A stretch of DNA of 64,000 bases from CAYSPT01 sp964432985 (GTDB taxonomy: Bacteria > Muiribacteriota > CAYSPT01). Of the stretch, positions 25,744 through 33,500 are shown piece by piece. The notes beneath the pieces were generated by a model, which ran no database searches, was not told the DNA's origin, and saw nothing but the letters and a program-made list of their open reading frames with translations. The stretch's first letter is position 1. Every line of letters begins with the position of its first letter. The translations under genes and the position numbers were made by a program. The stretch covers positions 15,106 through 79,105 of the forward strand of contig CAYSPT010000021.1 in NCBI GenBank assembly GCA_964432985.1. The letters are read 5' to 3'.

Positions 25744-26844
25744 TTAGCCCCGCTGGAGGGTGAGCAGGACGATTTCCGAGCGTGAGAAGAGCCGCATGGG
25801 CGGTCCCCAGGTGTTTGTCCCGCAGGATGTATAGATGTGCGCCTTGTTCTTACGGTAGAGCCCCCAGGGGTAGCGGTAGCTGACGTAGATGATGAGGTCC
25901 AGCGGTGGAATCTGCCCGGCATGAAAGTGTCCCGAAAACTGCAGGTCCACACCGTGCTGTTCCGCCTCCTCAAAGACGGTGGGGCGGTGGGCCAGGAGGA
26001 TCACCGGTTTGTCCGAATCGCACTGCTGCAGAATCTGGGCAAGGGAGGGGAGCTGCACCCCGAACCTCCGGGCGGCAAAGTCGTCGATACCCGCTACCTG
26101 CAGGGAGCCGGCCACGGTGACGGCCCTGTTGTCCAGTACGGTGATCCCGGCAGCCTTCGCGAACTCGATAAATCCTTCCTTGCCCGAGTAGAAATCGTGG
26201 TTCCCGGTCACGGCAAAAACTCCATGCCCGGCTGCCAGCTGCTTCAGAAGCCCGGTGTAGTCGCTGGACACATCAATGTGATGGTCTAAGACATCTCCGG
26301 TGATGACCACCAGGTCGGGGTTAAGTCCGTTGCAGGTGTCCACCGTTTTTTGCAGCCATTGAGAGGAGGTCATAGAGCCGAGATGGAGGTCCGAAAGATG
26401 AAGGATGGTAAAACCGGCCAGGTCGGAAGATAGGTTCTCTACAGGGATGGAAAAACGGCGTATACAGGGCTGTCGTGCGGCGTTGACCACTGAATAAACA
26501 GCCGCCGCAAGCGTCAGGCAGAGCGTGATGAGAGTCAGCACCCGGGTGTGCTGGGGAACGGCAAGGGTTACCAGGATTTTAACTGCGAAGAACGAAAACC
26601 CGATACACACCAGGCCGAACCAGGCGGCTCCTCCGAGCAAAAATGAGGAGATGGGAAACCGGTGTCTCAGAAAGAGCATGACATAGTAAGACAAACCACC
26701 GGCGAGGAACACTATCCTGGCGATCATCAGGGAGGTCCGGGACAGTCCGAGACCGGAAACTATCTGGCGGTAGAAAAAGTAGTGGAGTCCCGAATAAATC
26801 AGGGTGAACATGAGCAGAAAAAAAACGAAACCCGGGCGGTTCAT
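25744..26844 (-). CDS. Membrane metallophosphoesterase (YaeI/YkuE-like)
   Basis: This 366-residue protein begins with about four membrane helices (residues 1-125). A calcineurin-like phosphoesterase domain follows: LHLSDLHLGS (near 151), VVITGDVLDHH, FAVTGNHDFYSG, LLAHRPT and SGHFHAGQ, which together supply the two-metal site. This layout is that of YkuE/YaeI-type phosphodiesterases, some of which act on UDP-sugar lipids or phospholipids. The active site may face either side of the membrane, and the substrate cannot be told. It is not tightly linked to its neighbours. Confidence 0.88.
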   Translation of the reverse strand: MNRPGFVFFLLMFTLIYSGLHYFFYRQIVSGLGLSRTSLMIARIVFLAGGLSYYVMLFLRHRFPISSFLLGGAAWFGLVCIGFSFFAVKILVTLAVPQHTRVLTLITLCLTLAAAVYSVVNAARQPCIRRFSIPVENLSSDLAGFTILHLSDLHLGSMTSSQWLQKTVDTCNGLNPDLVVITGDVLDHHIDVSSDYTGLLKQLAAGHGVFAVTGNHDFYSGKEGFIEFAKAAGITVLDNRAVTVAGSLQVAGIDDFAARRFGVQLPSLAQILQQCDSDKPVILLAHRPTVFEEAEQHGVDLQFSGHFHAGQIPPLDLIIYVSYRYPWGLYRKNKAHIYTSCGTNTWGPPMRLFSRSEIVLLTLQRG

Positions 26845-26869
26845 TTGTGGCGTAGCCTTTTCCGTATGA

Positions 26870-26905
26870 GTTTACGAGAAGGTGTGTGTTTACGAGAAGG
26901 TGTGT
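26870..26905. repeat. 18-bp tandem duplication
   Basis: GTTTACGAGAAGGTGTGT occurs twice in direct succession, at 26870 and 26888, in the short gap between the metallophosphoesterase and the exported repeat protein. Confidence 0.9.
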
Positions 26906-26915
26906 TCACAGCGGT

Positions 26916-27830
26916 TCATTCTTCCAGGAATTCTACCTCGCCCTTAGCCGCCTGTGCCATCCAGTGCTCGGGATACAGGTCGATAAGCTGATTGAATGTC
27001 ACCACGGCTTCCTTTTTCCGGCCGCCTGCTTCCTGTGATTTGGCCAGGTAGAACAGCGACTCCGTCACCAGGTCGATGGTTTCGTCAGAGACGCCGGAAG
27101 AAGCCATGATAGTGTCGTGCACCTTCCGGTATATGCCCGCCGCTTTGCTGTACTCGTCGTTCAAGAGATAATACGCGGCCAGGTTGATCATCTCCGCCGC
27201 CGATGCGGGCTGGTTGGTTTGGATCTTTACCTTCAGGAAAAGGTTTCCCTTGAATCCGAACCAGGTGCTTGCGGGAGAAAACGGTACCCCGCATTTGTGG
27301 TAGGCAATAGGGGTGTCGCTGACCAGGAAGGCCTGCCCGTTTTCACGCTTGATAGAGTACTCGGCAGTTCCTATTTGAGCAAAACCGGTGTACTTTACGA
27401 ACCTGTCCCCCAGCACGAAGAACATGCAGGGCTCGTGGCCGCTGCTGCTCCCCGGCGTCCACACGGAGATGACCGCCGAGAGGGATTTCGGTCCCGGTAC
27501 AAAGGCGAAATCGGAGCACTGAATTACCGATTCCGATAGGAGAGTGTTCCGGCTGTATGTCCCGCCGTCCGCCTGTTTGAGCAGGACGCTGAGAGCGTGC
27601 TCGGACAGAAGCTGCCCTTTCTTTTCTATGGTTGAATAGATGATGAAATCGTTCAAACCATTCTGATTGACATCCACCAGACGGTAATCGACTATGGTTT
27701 CTCCCGGGAGTGCCAATTTTTCGAGCTCGGGGGGGACCGGTATGCCACCCTCGGCTTCGGCTATACCTGTCGCCGTGGTGAGAAACATTGCCATAATCAT
27801 GAATCCCGCTGTCAGTCGTGTGATGTTCAT
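26916..27830 (-). CDS. Exported protein with C-terminal TPR-like repeats
   Basis: ATG 27830 (MNITRLTAGFMIMAMFLTT) has GAGGAG upstream and gives 304 residues with a signal peptide ending near GIAEAEGG. The first two thirds, containing VDYRLVDVNQNGLNDFIIY, resemble calcium-binding or FG-GAP-like beta structure, with an acidic loop DVNQNGLND. The C-terminal part has helix-turn-helix repeats such as INLAAYYLLNDEYSKAAGIY and VVTFNQLIDLYPEHW, TPR-like. I do not recognise a named family. It follows the lytic transglycosylase gene by 26 bases, which suggests a joint role in the envelope. Confidence 0.75.
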   Translation of the reverse strand: MNITRLTAGFMIMAMFLTTATGIAEAEGGIPVPPELEKLALPGETIVDYRLVDVNQNGLNDFIIYSTIEKKGQLLSEHALSVLLKQADGGTYSRNTLLSESVIQCSDFAFVPGPKSLSAVISVWTPGSSSGHEPCMFFVLGDRFVKYTGFAQIGTAEYSIKRENGQAFLVSDTPIAYHKCGVPFSPASTWFGFKGNLFLKVKIQTNQPASAAEMINLAAYYLLNDEYSKAAGIYRKVHDTIMASSGVSDETIDLVTESLFYLAKSQEAGGRKKEAVVTFNQLIDLYPEHWMAQAAKGEVEFLEE

Positions 27831-27856
27831 TACGTTCTCACTCCTCGTTTCATTAT

Positions 27857-29413
27857 TTACAGTGCGTGCACAGAAGCATAAATCTTGTCGCGCCACTTGT
27901 CGAATGCCTCATCGGAGCTGAGCTTCCTGAACTTCTTGATCCATCTCTTCTCCGCCGCGGTGAAAGGCAGTCCCAGGGCGGCCTTGGACATCAGGCCGTA
28001 GTTGACCCCTTCCTGCATGTAGCAGTGCCCCGAGGTGGGGGTTTTGGCGACGACTTCCGCCCAGGGCCGGTCCAGCCCCACCACCGGCGGTTTTATCCGG
28101 CCGGACTTGGTCAATATTGCCGTGGTACCGTACGGTCCGCGGTTGTAGCCCACCATCCCCTTGATCAGCATGTCCTCAGGGGTGTCCGCCTCGTTGTAGA
28201 TCTGCCCCCTGAAACGGTCAGGCGGCGGGGTGGAGCTGTTCAGGCATGAGTCGTTCAGGAACCTGATGCCCATGCGAATGTTATCTTTCGGATCGAACCG
28301 CCCCTCGCCGAAGTGCCTGCCCAGCTGCATGAAGCCGGTGAAACCCCAGCGGTTCTCCAGCACCTTGCCCTTGCGCGTGTGGGTGCCACGGGATTCGATC
28401 CAGATGACGGTCTTGACCACGTCTTCCGGGAGGACTTTCTTGCCGTAGATGTTTTCGACATAAGGCATTTTGTGCAGTTGATCCGTACGGTTTAGTCCGT
28501 TTCTGATCCAGGACTCGAAAGCCGGTGTGCGGGCGTTGATTTCGTTTCTATCAAAATGAAGTTTGACCGGGTTGGGTTCCCGGGGCTTGTCATTCTGCCC
28601 GTCTTCCCCCAATCGTCCGGTGATCTTGATGGCGCTTTTGTGCACGTAGGCGGGGGTTCCCTTGAAATCGATGATGTACCAGTCGCCGTCCTCCCCCGTG
28701 ATCAGTATCTGGTCTCCTTCGGTAAGCGTTCCGGCAACGGTTCCCCAGGGGTCGGTGCGGACGTTCAGGTACCCGTCGCCGGTTCCAAAGACCTGTCCCG
28801 AGCGTATGGTAGGGGGCTCGTCGGGCGGTGGTTCTCCGCCCAACCGCCCGGTGACGGTAATGCCGCTTTTGTGAATATATGCGGTGGTGCCCTTGTAGTC
28901 AACGATGTACCAGTTATCGGATTCGCCGGTAATGAGCACCTGTTCTCCCTTGTTGATCCGTCCCAGGATGGTACCCCAGGGGCCCATCCTGACATTCATG
29001 AATCCTGCTCCAAGGCCGGTCACCAGGCCTGAGCGGAGATCGGCGGGTGGTGGCGCCGCGGTCAGATCGACGCCGCTTTTGTGGATGTAGCCGGATTTTC
29101 CCAGGAAGTTGATGATGTACCACTTACCCGAGACGCCGGTGATCCTGATCCTGTCATTGTTGTGCAGGACACCGATAATTTTTCCCCAGGGGCCGGTCCT
29201 CACGTTCATCGAGCCGTCGCTCGCATCTATCCGGCCGACCTTTAGCACTGGTGCCGCGGCAGTGGTGCTTTCAGGGGCTGTCCCCTGAGTAGCTGCTCTA
29301 CCCGATGAAACAGCTTCGAAAATATCCGAGGCCAAGGCTCCGGTCCCGGCAAGCAGTACTAATACACAAACAACAGCCAAAGCTTTTTGCAGCTTAGTTT
29401 TGTTAACCTTCAT
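27857..29413 (-). CDS. Exported lytic transglycosylase with three SH3b domains
   Basis: ATG 29413 has GGGAG upstream. The 518-residue product starts with a signal peptide (KALAVVCVLVLLAGTGALAS). Three successive bacterial SH3 domains follow, each with an NVRTGPWG-like motif (MNVRTGPWGKI, MNVRMGPWGTI, LNVRTDPWGTV) and a YIHKSG or YVHKSA end. The C-terminal part has VVKTVIWIESRGTH (likely catalytic Glu near 338), FTGFMQLGRHFG and KGMVGYNRGPYGT, the pattern of SLT-type transglycosylases. It should cleave the glycan strand of peptidoglycan, forming 1,6-anhydro ends. The SH3b repeats are very similar to one another, pointing to recent internal duplication. Confidence 0.85.
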   Translation of the reverse strand: MKVNKTKLQKALAVVCVLVLLAGTGALASDIFEAVSSGRAATQGTAPESTTAAAPVLKVGRIDASDGSMNVRTGPWGKIIGVLHNNDRIRITGVSGKWYIINFLGKSGYIHKSGVDLTAAPPPADLRSGLVTGLGAGFMNVRMGPWGTILGRINKGEQVLITGESDNWYIVDYKGTTAYIHKSGITVTGRLGGEPPPDEPPTIRSGQVFGTGDGYLNVRTDPWGTVAGTLTEGDQILITGEDGDWYIIDFKGTPAYVHKSAIKITGRLGEDGQNDKPREPNPVKLHFDRNEINARTPAFESWIRNGLNRTDQLHKMPYVENIYGKKVLPEDVVKTVIWIESRGTHTRKGKVLENRWGFTGFMQLGRHFGEGRFDPKDNIRMGIRFLNDSCLNSSTPPPDRFRGQIYNEADTPEDMLIKGMVGYNRGPYGTTAILTKSGRIKPPVVGLDRPWAEVVAKTPTSGHCYMQEGVNYGLMSKAALGLPFTAAEKRWIKKFRKLSSDEAFDKWRDKIYASVHAL

Positions 29414-29473
29414 TAGGATCACTCCCGATCTTGAACATTTTATAGCCGCATCTCATGTTGAGTTATGCACAAC

Positions 29474-30460
29474 TCAGGATTTTGTTTCACTTTTTTTCAG
29501 CAACCTGGCAATTTTTTCCCATCGCCGCCTGAAACGCGGCGGAATATCGTCCAGTGTCTCTTCCCGCGGCATGTCCGCTGCAGCGGTTTTCTTCTGTTTT
29601 TTCTGCTGCTTTTTCAGCTTGTGCGATGCGGTGTGGCAAACAAGGTCGATGACAAGTTTCATTCCCACCAGTATAGCCAGCAGCGCCGGCTGGGCCCCGA
29701 GGGCCATGACGGCGAACGCCCCCGCGATAATGGCAATGTGCATGAGTACGATTCTGCCATAGGGGGCAAACATCAGGGCCGGTAAAACAGTTGTTTTGAA
29801 TTTCCGTTTGAGCAGAAAATTGTAGATGAAGGACATCCCATGGCTGGCCAGCAGTGTGTAAGCGGCGACCTTGATGATGTCCATATGCTGTAAAAGAAGC
29901 GCACTCTGGATCATATCGGTCGTCCCGGCCGCGCCGGTCACCGCGGGCGTTTTCGGGCCCAGCAGAGCGCAGATAAAGACCAGGTGGCCGAACATGAATC
30001 CTCCGTAGTGGACGGTGAAAAACGCGATCAGGAACAGGCCGCCCAGGTACAGTGGATTTTTCTTGAAAAAGACATTGTAACCGATGACAATCAGCATCTT
30101 GAGGATGTTGTATACTCCGATGATGGCGCTTTCGAGCCAGAACAGAAACATCACCGTGAATACCTTCCAGCCCCAGAACAGAACACCGTAAAGGGGGAGA
30201 AGATTAGCCAGTATCAGGAAAATGGCGGGAAGGGACTGGAATCTGGTCCACGATCCCGGCATCCTCAGGACAAGCTCTGATTCACTCTCTCCGTCAGGTT
30301 CTTCTCCCGGCCCTTCGGTGTCGATGGGAATCTCTGCTTCTTCCTTCAGCAGGTGGTCACGCGTTTCACGGCAGTACCTGGCGTGAAGGTCCAGTAATTT
30401 CCGGTTACCGAACTGCTCCCCGCACGTAGGGCAGTTAAGGTTTTGCATAAGGCTTTGCAT
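29474..30460 (-). CDS. DUF6498-like membrane protein with an N-terminal zinc motif
   Basis: This 328-residue protein begins with CPTCGEQFGNRKLLDLHARYC, written here as CPTCGEQFG and DLHARYC, a CxxC...HxxxC zinc-finger-like motif at residues 10-30. An acidic linker follows, then about six membrane helices. VFTVMFLFWLESAIIGVYNI is the FWLES motif I associate with DUF6498 proteins. The C-terminal tail is basic (KLKKQQKKQKK). The function is unknown. A cytosolic zinc finger on a polytopic membrane protein is an unusual combination. The start ATG 30460 and ATG 30448 are both possible. Confidence 0.65.
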   Translation of the reverse strand: MQSLMQNLNCPTCGEQFGNRKLLDLHARYCRETRDHLLKEEAEIPIDTEGPGEEPDGESESELVLRMPGSWTRFQSLPAIFLILANLLPLYGVLFWGWKVFTVMFLFWLESAIIGVYNILKMLIVIGYNVFFKKNPLYLGGLFLIAFFTVHYGGFMFGHLVFICALLGPKTPAVTGAAGTTDMIQSALLLQHMDIIKVAAYTLLASHGMSFIYNFLLKRKFKTTVLPALMFAPYGRIVLMHIAIIAGAFAVMALGAQPALLAILVGMKLVIDLVCHTASHKLKKQQKKQKKTAAADMPREETLDDIPPRFRRRWEKIARLLKKSETKS

Positions 30461-30594
30461 AGGGGTATAGTAACAGAATAATCATTCAGCAAGCTAGTGT
30501 TTGACCCAGGGAAGGGACGGACAAGCAGTGTTACTGAACGGTGTTCTACCGGCTAAATAGGAAGTGAAAGCTATCTTGGGTTTTATCTCACTTT

Positions 30595-31014
30595 CTACTC
30601 TCCCATAAACTGGATGACAACTTCCCGCTGCCGGGCCTTGTTGTCGAAGTCACAGAGAATGAGCTGCTGCCAGGTGCCCAGGGTTAGTCGGCCGTTTTCC
30701 ACCGGTACGGTCATGAAGGACTTCAGCAGGGCGGCTCGGACATGGGAGTATCCGTTGCCATCGTGCCAGCGGAGGTTGTGCTGGTAATCGGCGTCCGCTG
30801 GGGCAATGCGCTCGAATACCTCCTGTAGATCGTACACAGCCCCCGGTTCGTACTCGATGGTGGTGAGCGAAGCAGTCGATCCGGGAATGAAGATGTTGAC
30901 GACCCCGCTTGCGCCTCCCGTTCCGGCCAGGAAGCGGTTGCAGTCTGCTGTTATGTCTATAACGTCTGTTTTACTGCCGGTTCGGTAATGTAACCGGTCG
31001 GTTACGATTTTCAT
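30595..31014 (-). CDS. YjbQ family protein (UPF0047)
   Basis: This 139-residue protein matches the YjbQ/UPF0047 family throughout: VVNIFIPGSTASLTTIEYEPG, HNLRWHDGNGYSHVRAALL, VPVENGRLTLGTWQQLILCDFD. The family folds as a small cupin-like trimer with conserved histidines, and some members have weak thiamine-phosphate synthase activity in vitro. The true role is unsettled. GAGGGGA lies about six bases before ATG 31014. It stands alone, with 134 and 258 bases of gap on either side. Confidence 0.93.
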   Translation of the reverse strand: MKIVTDRLHYRTGSKTDVIDITADCNRFLAGTGGASGVVNIFIPGSTASLTTIEYEPGAVYDLQEVFERIAPADADYQHNLRWHDGNGYSHVRAALLKSFMTVPVENGRLTLGTWQQLILCDFDNKARQREVVIQFMGE

Positions 31015-31066
31015 ATGGTTCCCCTCTTCTTCATCTCGTGACGCAAGTTCAGAAATTATTCGGATT

Positions 31067-31109
31067 CATTAGTGGTGTAAACCTCTAATGTAAAAAAGTC
31101 AAGCCTGAC
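31067..31109. repeat. Dispersed repeat with palindrome, copy 1
   Basis: Bases 31072-31109 on the minus strand match 43896-43933 on the plus strand at about 33 of 38 positions. GTCAGGCTTGACTTT is identical in both, followed by a shared ACATTAG and CACCAC. This copy also forms a palindrome: CATTAGTGG (31067-31075), six bases, CCTCTAATG (31082-31090). The remaining gap 31110-31272 shows nothing else I can name. Confidence 0.75.
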
Positions 31110-31272
31110 CCTCACTGATTCTTCTCATTTCTAAATTGCATGTCATCATGCTGGGCTGACATTGTCATACTGTCGTGTAATCATTTGTCCTTGTATATGA
31201 AAACAGGTATCATATGAAATCGCGGCCGGCATGAGGTTCGCGCCGGACAGTTCTCTGGAAGGTCACGTAATT

Positions 31273-32091
31273 ATGAGCGGTGTATTGGAAATGATCAAGT
31301 ACCTGGCCCGGCGGGCGGGCGAAATCCAGCTGGCCCATCTGGGCAAGGTGGAGCACATCGAGTACAAGGGAGAGATCAATCTGGTCACCGAGGTAGACAG
31401 AAAATGCGAACGGTTCATCGTGGGTGAGATCCAGCGCCTGTTTCCGGGAGACGACATCCTGGCGGAGGAGGGCACCGGACAGAGAACCCGGTCCTCGAAC
31501 CGCTGGATCATCGATCCGCTGGACGGTACGGTGAATTATGCTCACGGATTCCCGTTTTTCTGCGTTTCTATCGCCCTGGAGCAAAACGGTGAGGTGGTGG
31601 CCGGGGCGGTGTTCGATCCCAACCGCGATGAATTGTTTGCGGCGGAAAAGGGCAGGGGAGCGACATTCAACGGCCAACCGATACACGTTTCTGCAAACTC
31701 CCGACTGAAAGAGTCTCTCCTGGCCACCGGTTTTGCCTACAACGTGCAGGAATCCGATCAGCTCGACAACCTGGACAATTTCGCCAACTTTGTCAAGACC
31801 GCTCAGGCAGTACGCCGTCCTGGCGCCGCGGCCATCGACCTGGCCTGGACTGCCTGCGGCCGGATCGACGGATTCTGGGAGCTGTTTCTCAAACCCTGGG
31901 ACAAAGCAGCCGGTTATCTGCTTATCACTGAAGCCGGGGGAACGGTGAGCCTGTTTGACGGCTCGGCCTTCGACCTGTACGGTAATGAGCTGCTGGCCTC
32001 AAACGGTCTGATTCATCGGGACATGATCCGGGTCCTGGTAGAGGGCCGGCCTACTTCGCCTGTTTTGCCTGTTTCCACCGGTATAAAATGA
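31273..32091 (+). CDS. suhB: Inositol-1-monophosphatase family phosphatase
   Basis: ATG 31273 (MSGVLEMIKYLARRAGEI) has GGAAGG upstream; ATG 31231 is also in frame but lacks a ribosome site. The product has 272 residues, the usual size. ILAEEG and WIIDPLDGTVNYAHG give the three-metal site, and WDKAAGYLLITEAGG the C-terminal motif. It should hydrolyse inositol monophosphate or related sugar phosphates with Mg2+, and is inhibited by lithium in characterised members. Its 3' end overlaps the convergent YqaA-like gene by 41 bases. Confidence 0.93.
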   Translation: MSGVLEMIKYLARRAGEIQLAHLGKVEHIEYKGEINLVTEVDRKCERFIVGEIQRLFPGDDILAEEGTGQRTRSSNRWIIDPLDGTVNYAHGFPFFCVSIALEQNGEVVAGAVFDPNRDELFAAEKGRGATFNGQPIHVSANSRLKESLLATGFAYNVQESDQLDNLDNFANFVKTAQAVRRPGAAAIDLAWTACGRIDGFWELFLKPWDKAAGYLLITEAGGTVSLFDGSAFDLYGNELLASNGLIHRDMIRVLVEGRPTSPVLPVSTGIK

Positions 32092-32647
32092 TTCCTGCGC
32101 AGACAAGCACGATCAGCACCAGGGTAATCAGAGGGTAATGCCGCTGCAAAATGTCCAGCATGGGTTTCCCCAGGTGGAAAACAAGCAGCGCTTCCAGGAG
32201 ATAGCGCACCCCCCGGCTGGCGGTAGAGACCAGTATGAATTCGGTGAAATCAATATAGAAAGCACCCGCCGACAGGGTGAACACGCTGTAAGGAATGGGC
32301 GAGAAACCAGCGATTCCCAAAGTCCACTTCTCGTATTTGTCGTACGTGTTGTGGACTGATTCCACCCGCTCGGGGGAAAACAACCTTTTTATCAGCGGCG
32401 TACCTCCCGTGTTACCGATGATGTAGCCGAAGGCGCTGCCCAGAATCGATCCGGCGGTGGCTAAAAAAGCGAGGAATATGGCCCCAGGCAGATCCCCCCT
32501 GGCCTGGGCCGACAGAGCGCACGTCATGAGCAGGACATCGGAGGGAAACGGTAAAAATGCCGATTCGGCAAAAGCCAGCAGATACAGGGCCAGTATCGCG
32601 TAGGGGCTGCCGGCCAGCGAAATAGTCCACTCTATGAATTCACTCAT
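32051..32647 (-). CDS. YqaA/DedA-like VTT-domain membrane protein
   Basis: This 198-residue protein has four or more membrane helices and the VTT (SNARE-associated) signature regions FAESAFLPFPSDVLLM, GSILGSAFGYIIGNTGG and IAGFSPIPYSVFTLSAG. It resembles E. coli YqaA. DedA-family relatives are linked to undecaprenyl-phosphate recycling and membrane homeostasis. ATG 32647 overlaps the last codons of the polysaccharide deacetylase gene, so translation is probably coupled. That link fits a role in envelope glycan supply. Confidence 0.88.
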   Translation of the reverse strand: MSEFIEWTISLAGSPYAILALYLLAFAESAFLPFPSDVLLMTCALSAQARGDLPGAIFLAFLATAGSILGSAFGYIIGNTGGTPLIKRLFSPERVESVHNTYDKYEKWTLGIAGFSPIPYSVFTLSAGAFYIDFTEFILVSTASRGVRYLLEALLVFHLGKPMLDILQRHYPLITLVLIVLVCAGIILYRWKQAKQAK

Positions 32648-33500
32648 ATTCCATTTCCAGGTACGGGTTGATCCCGAGTATATCAGGTACCGTGCAAAAG
32701 GTGTAGCCTTCCTGTTTCAACCTCGCGATGATTGCCGGCAGGGCTTTGACGGTGGCTGTGCGGTTGCCGCCGGCGGAATGCATCAGGATGATCGCTCCCT
32801 CATGAACCAGGGTGGTGACCCTGTCCAGAATCGACTCGACCCTGTTGGATTTTTTTGAAGACGCGGAAGAATCCCAGTCAAACGTATCCACAGACCAGTT
32901 TATTATCCTCAGTCCCCGTGAGCAAAAGAAACGGACCTGCTCATCGGTTACCGCCCCGTAAGGCGGTCTGAATATGGACGGTCGGTACCCGGTTATATCC
33001 CGGAAAGCGTCGGAGTTGTTCTGTATCTGTTCCTCGAACGCTACTTCGGGGTCGAGTTTTCTGAAATCGGGGTGGTCGTAGGAGTGCAATCCCACGGCGT
33101 GTCCCAGTGTCAGGGTTTGTCTTACTATTTCCGGGTAGCGCCGCATCTGCTGGCCCAGGTAGAAGAAAGTGACCTTGATCTCGGCCTTGTTTGCTATGTC
33201 GAGCACCTGTTTGGTATAGCGGGAATCGGGACCGTCATCGAAGGTCAGGGCGACTTTCTTTCCCGCCCCGGTGGCTTCGAGAAAGTAGAGACCGGGAAAA
33301 TCTCGGGCCTGCCGCTCGACGGTGGCTTTGAAACGGCGCAGGGCGGCGGTGGGCATGGTGTTGCGAAGATGTTGGATATTGAGTGGATGCTGGATATTGA
33401 GCGGCTGCTGGCGGGGAGCATCCTCCGCTGAAGATGGTGCTGTCATTAGAGCGGCGGTGCAGGTGGCGGAGATGAGCATTGCGGCTTTCAGCCTATTCAT
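32640..33500 (-). CDS. Exported polysaccharide deacetylase (NodB domain)
   Basis: This 286-residue protein has a signal peptide (MNRLKAAMLISATCTAALM) and a NodB homology domain. KVALTFDDGPDSRYT (about 81-95) gives the catalytic base and metal Asp, HSYDHPDF the two metal histidines, FRPPYGAVTD motif 3, and ILMHSAGGNR motif 5. It should remove N-acetyl groups from a GlcNAc polymer such as peptidoglycan or a surface polysaccharide, outside the membrane. PLNIQHPLNIQH (about residues 33-44) is an 18-bp tandem duplication. It overlaps the upstream TPR gene and the downstream YqaA-like gene, forming one operon. Confidence 0.92.
   Translation of the reverse strand: MNRLKAAMLISATCTAALMTAPSSAEDAPRQQPLNIQHPLNIQHLRNTMPTAALRRFKATVERQARDFPGLYFLEATGAGKKVALTFDDGPDSRYTKQVLDIANKAEIKVTFFYLGQQMRRYPEIVRQTLTLGHAVGLHSYDHPDFRKLDPEVAFEEQIQNNSDAFRDITGYRPSIFRPPYGAVTDEQVRFFCSRGLRIINWSVDTFDWDSSASSKKSNRVESILDRVTTLVHEGAIILMHSAGGNRTATVKALPAIIARLKQEGYTFCTVPDILGINPYLEMEYE

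Noticed and set aside
31067..31090. Rho-independent terminator at the palindrome
   Set aside because: The stem is not followed by a T-run on either strand in the right order.
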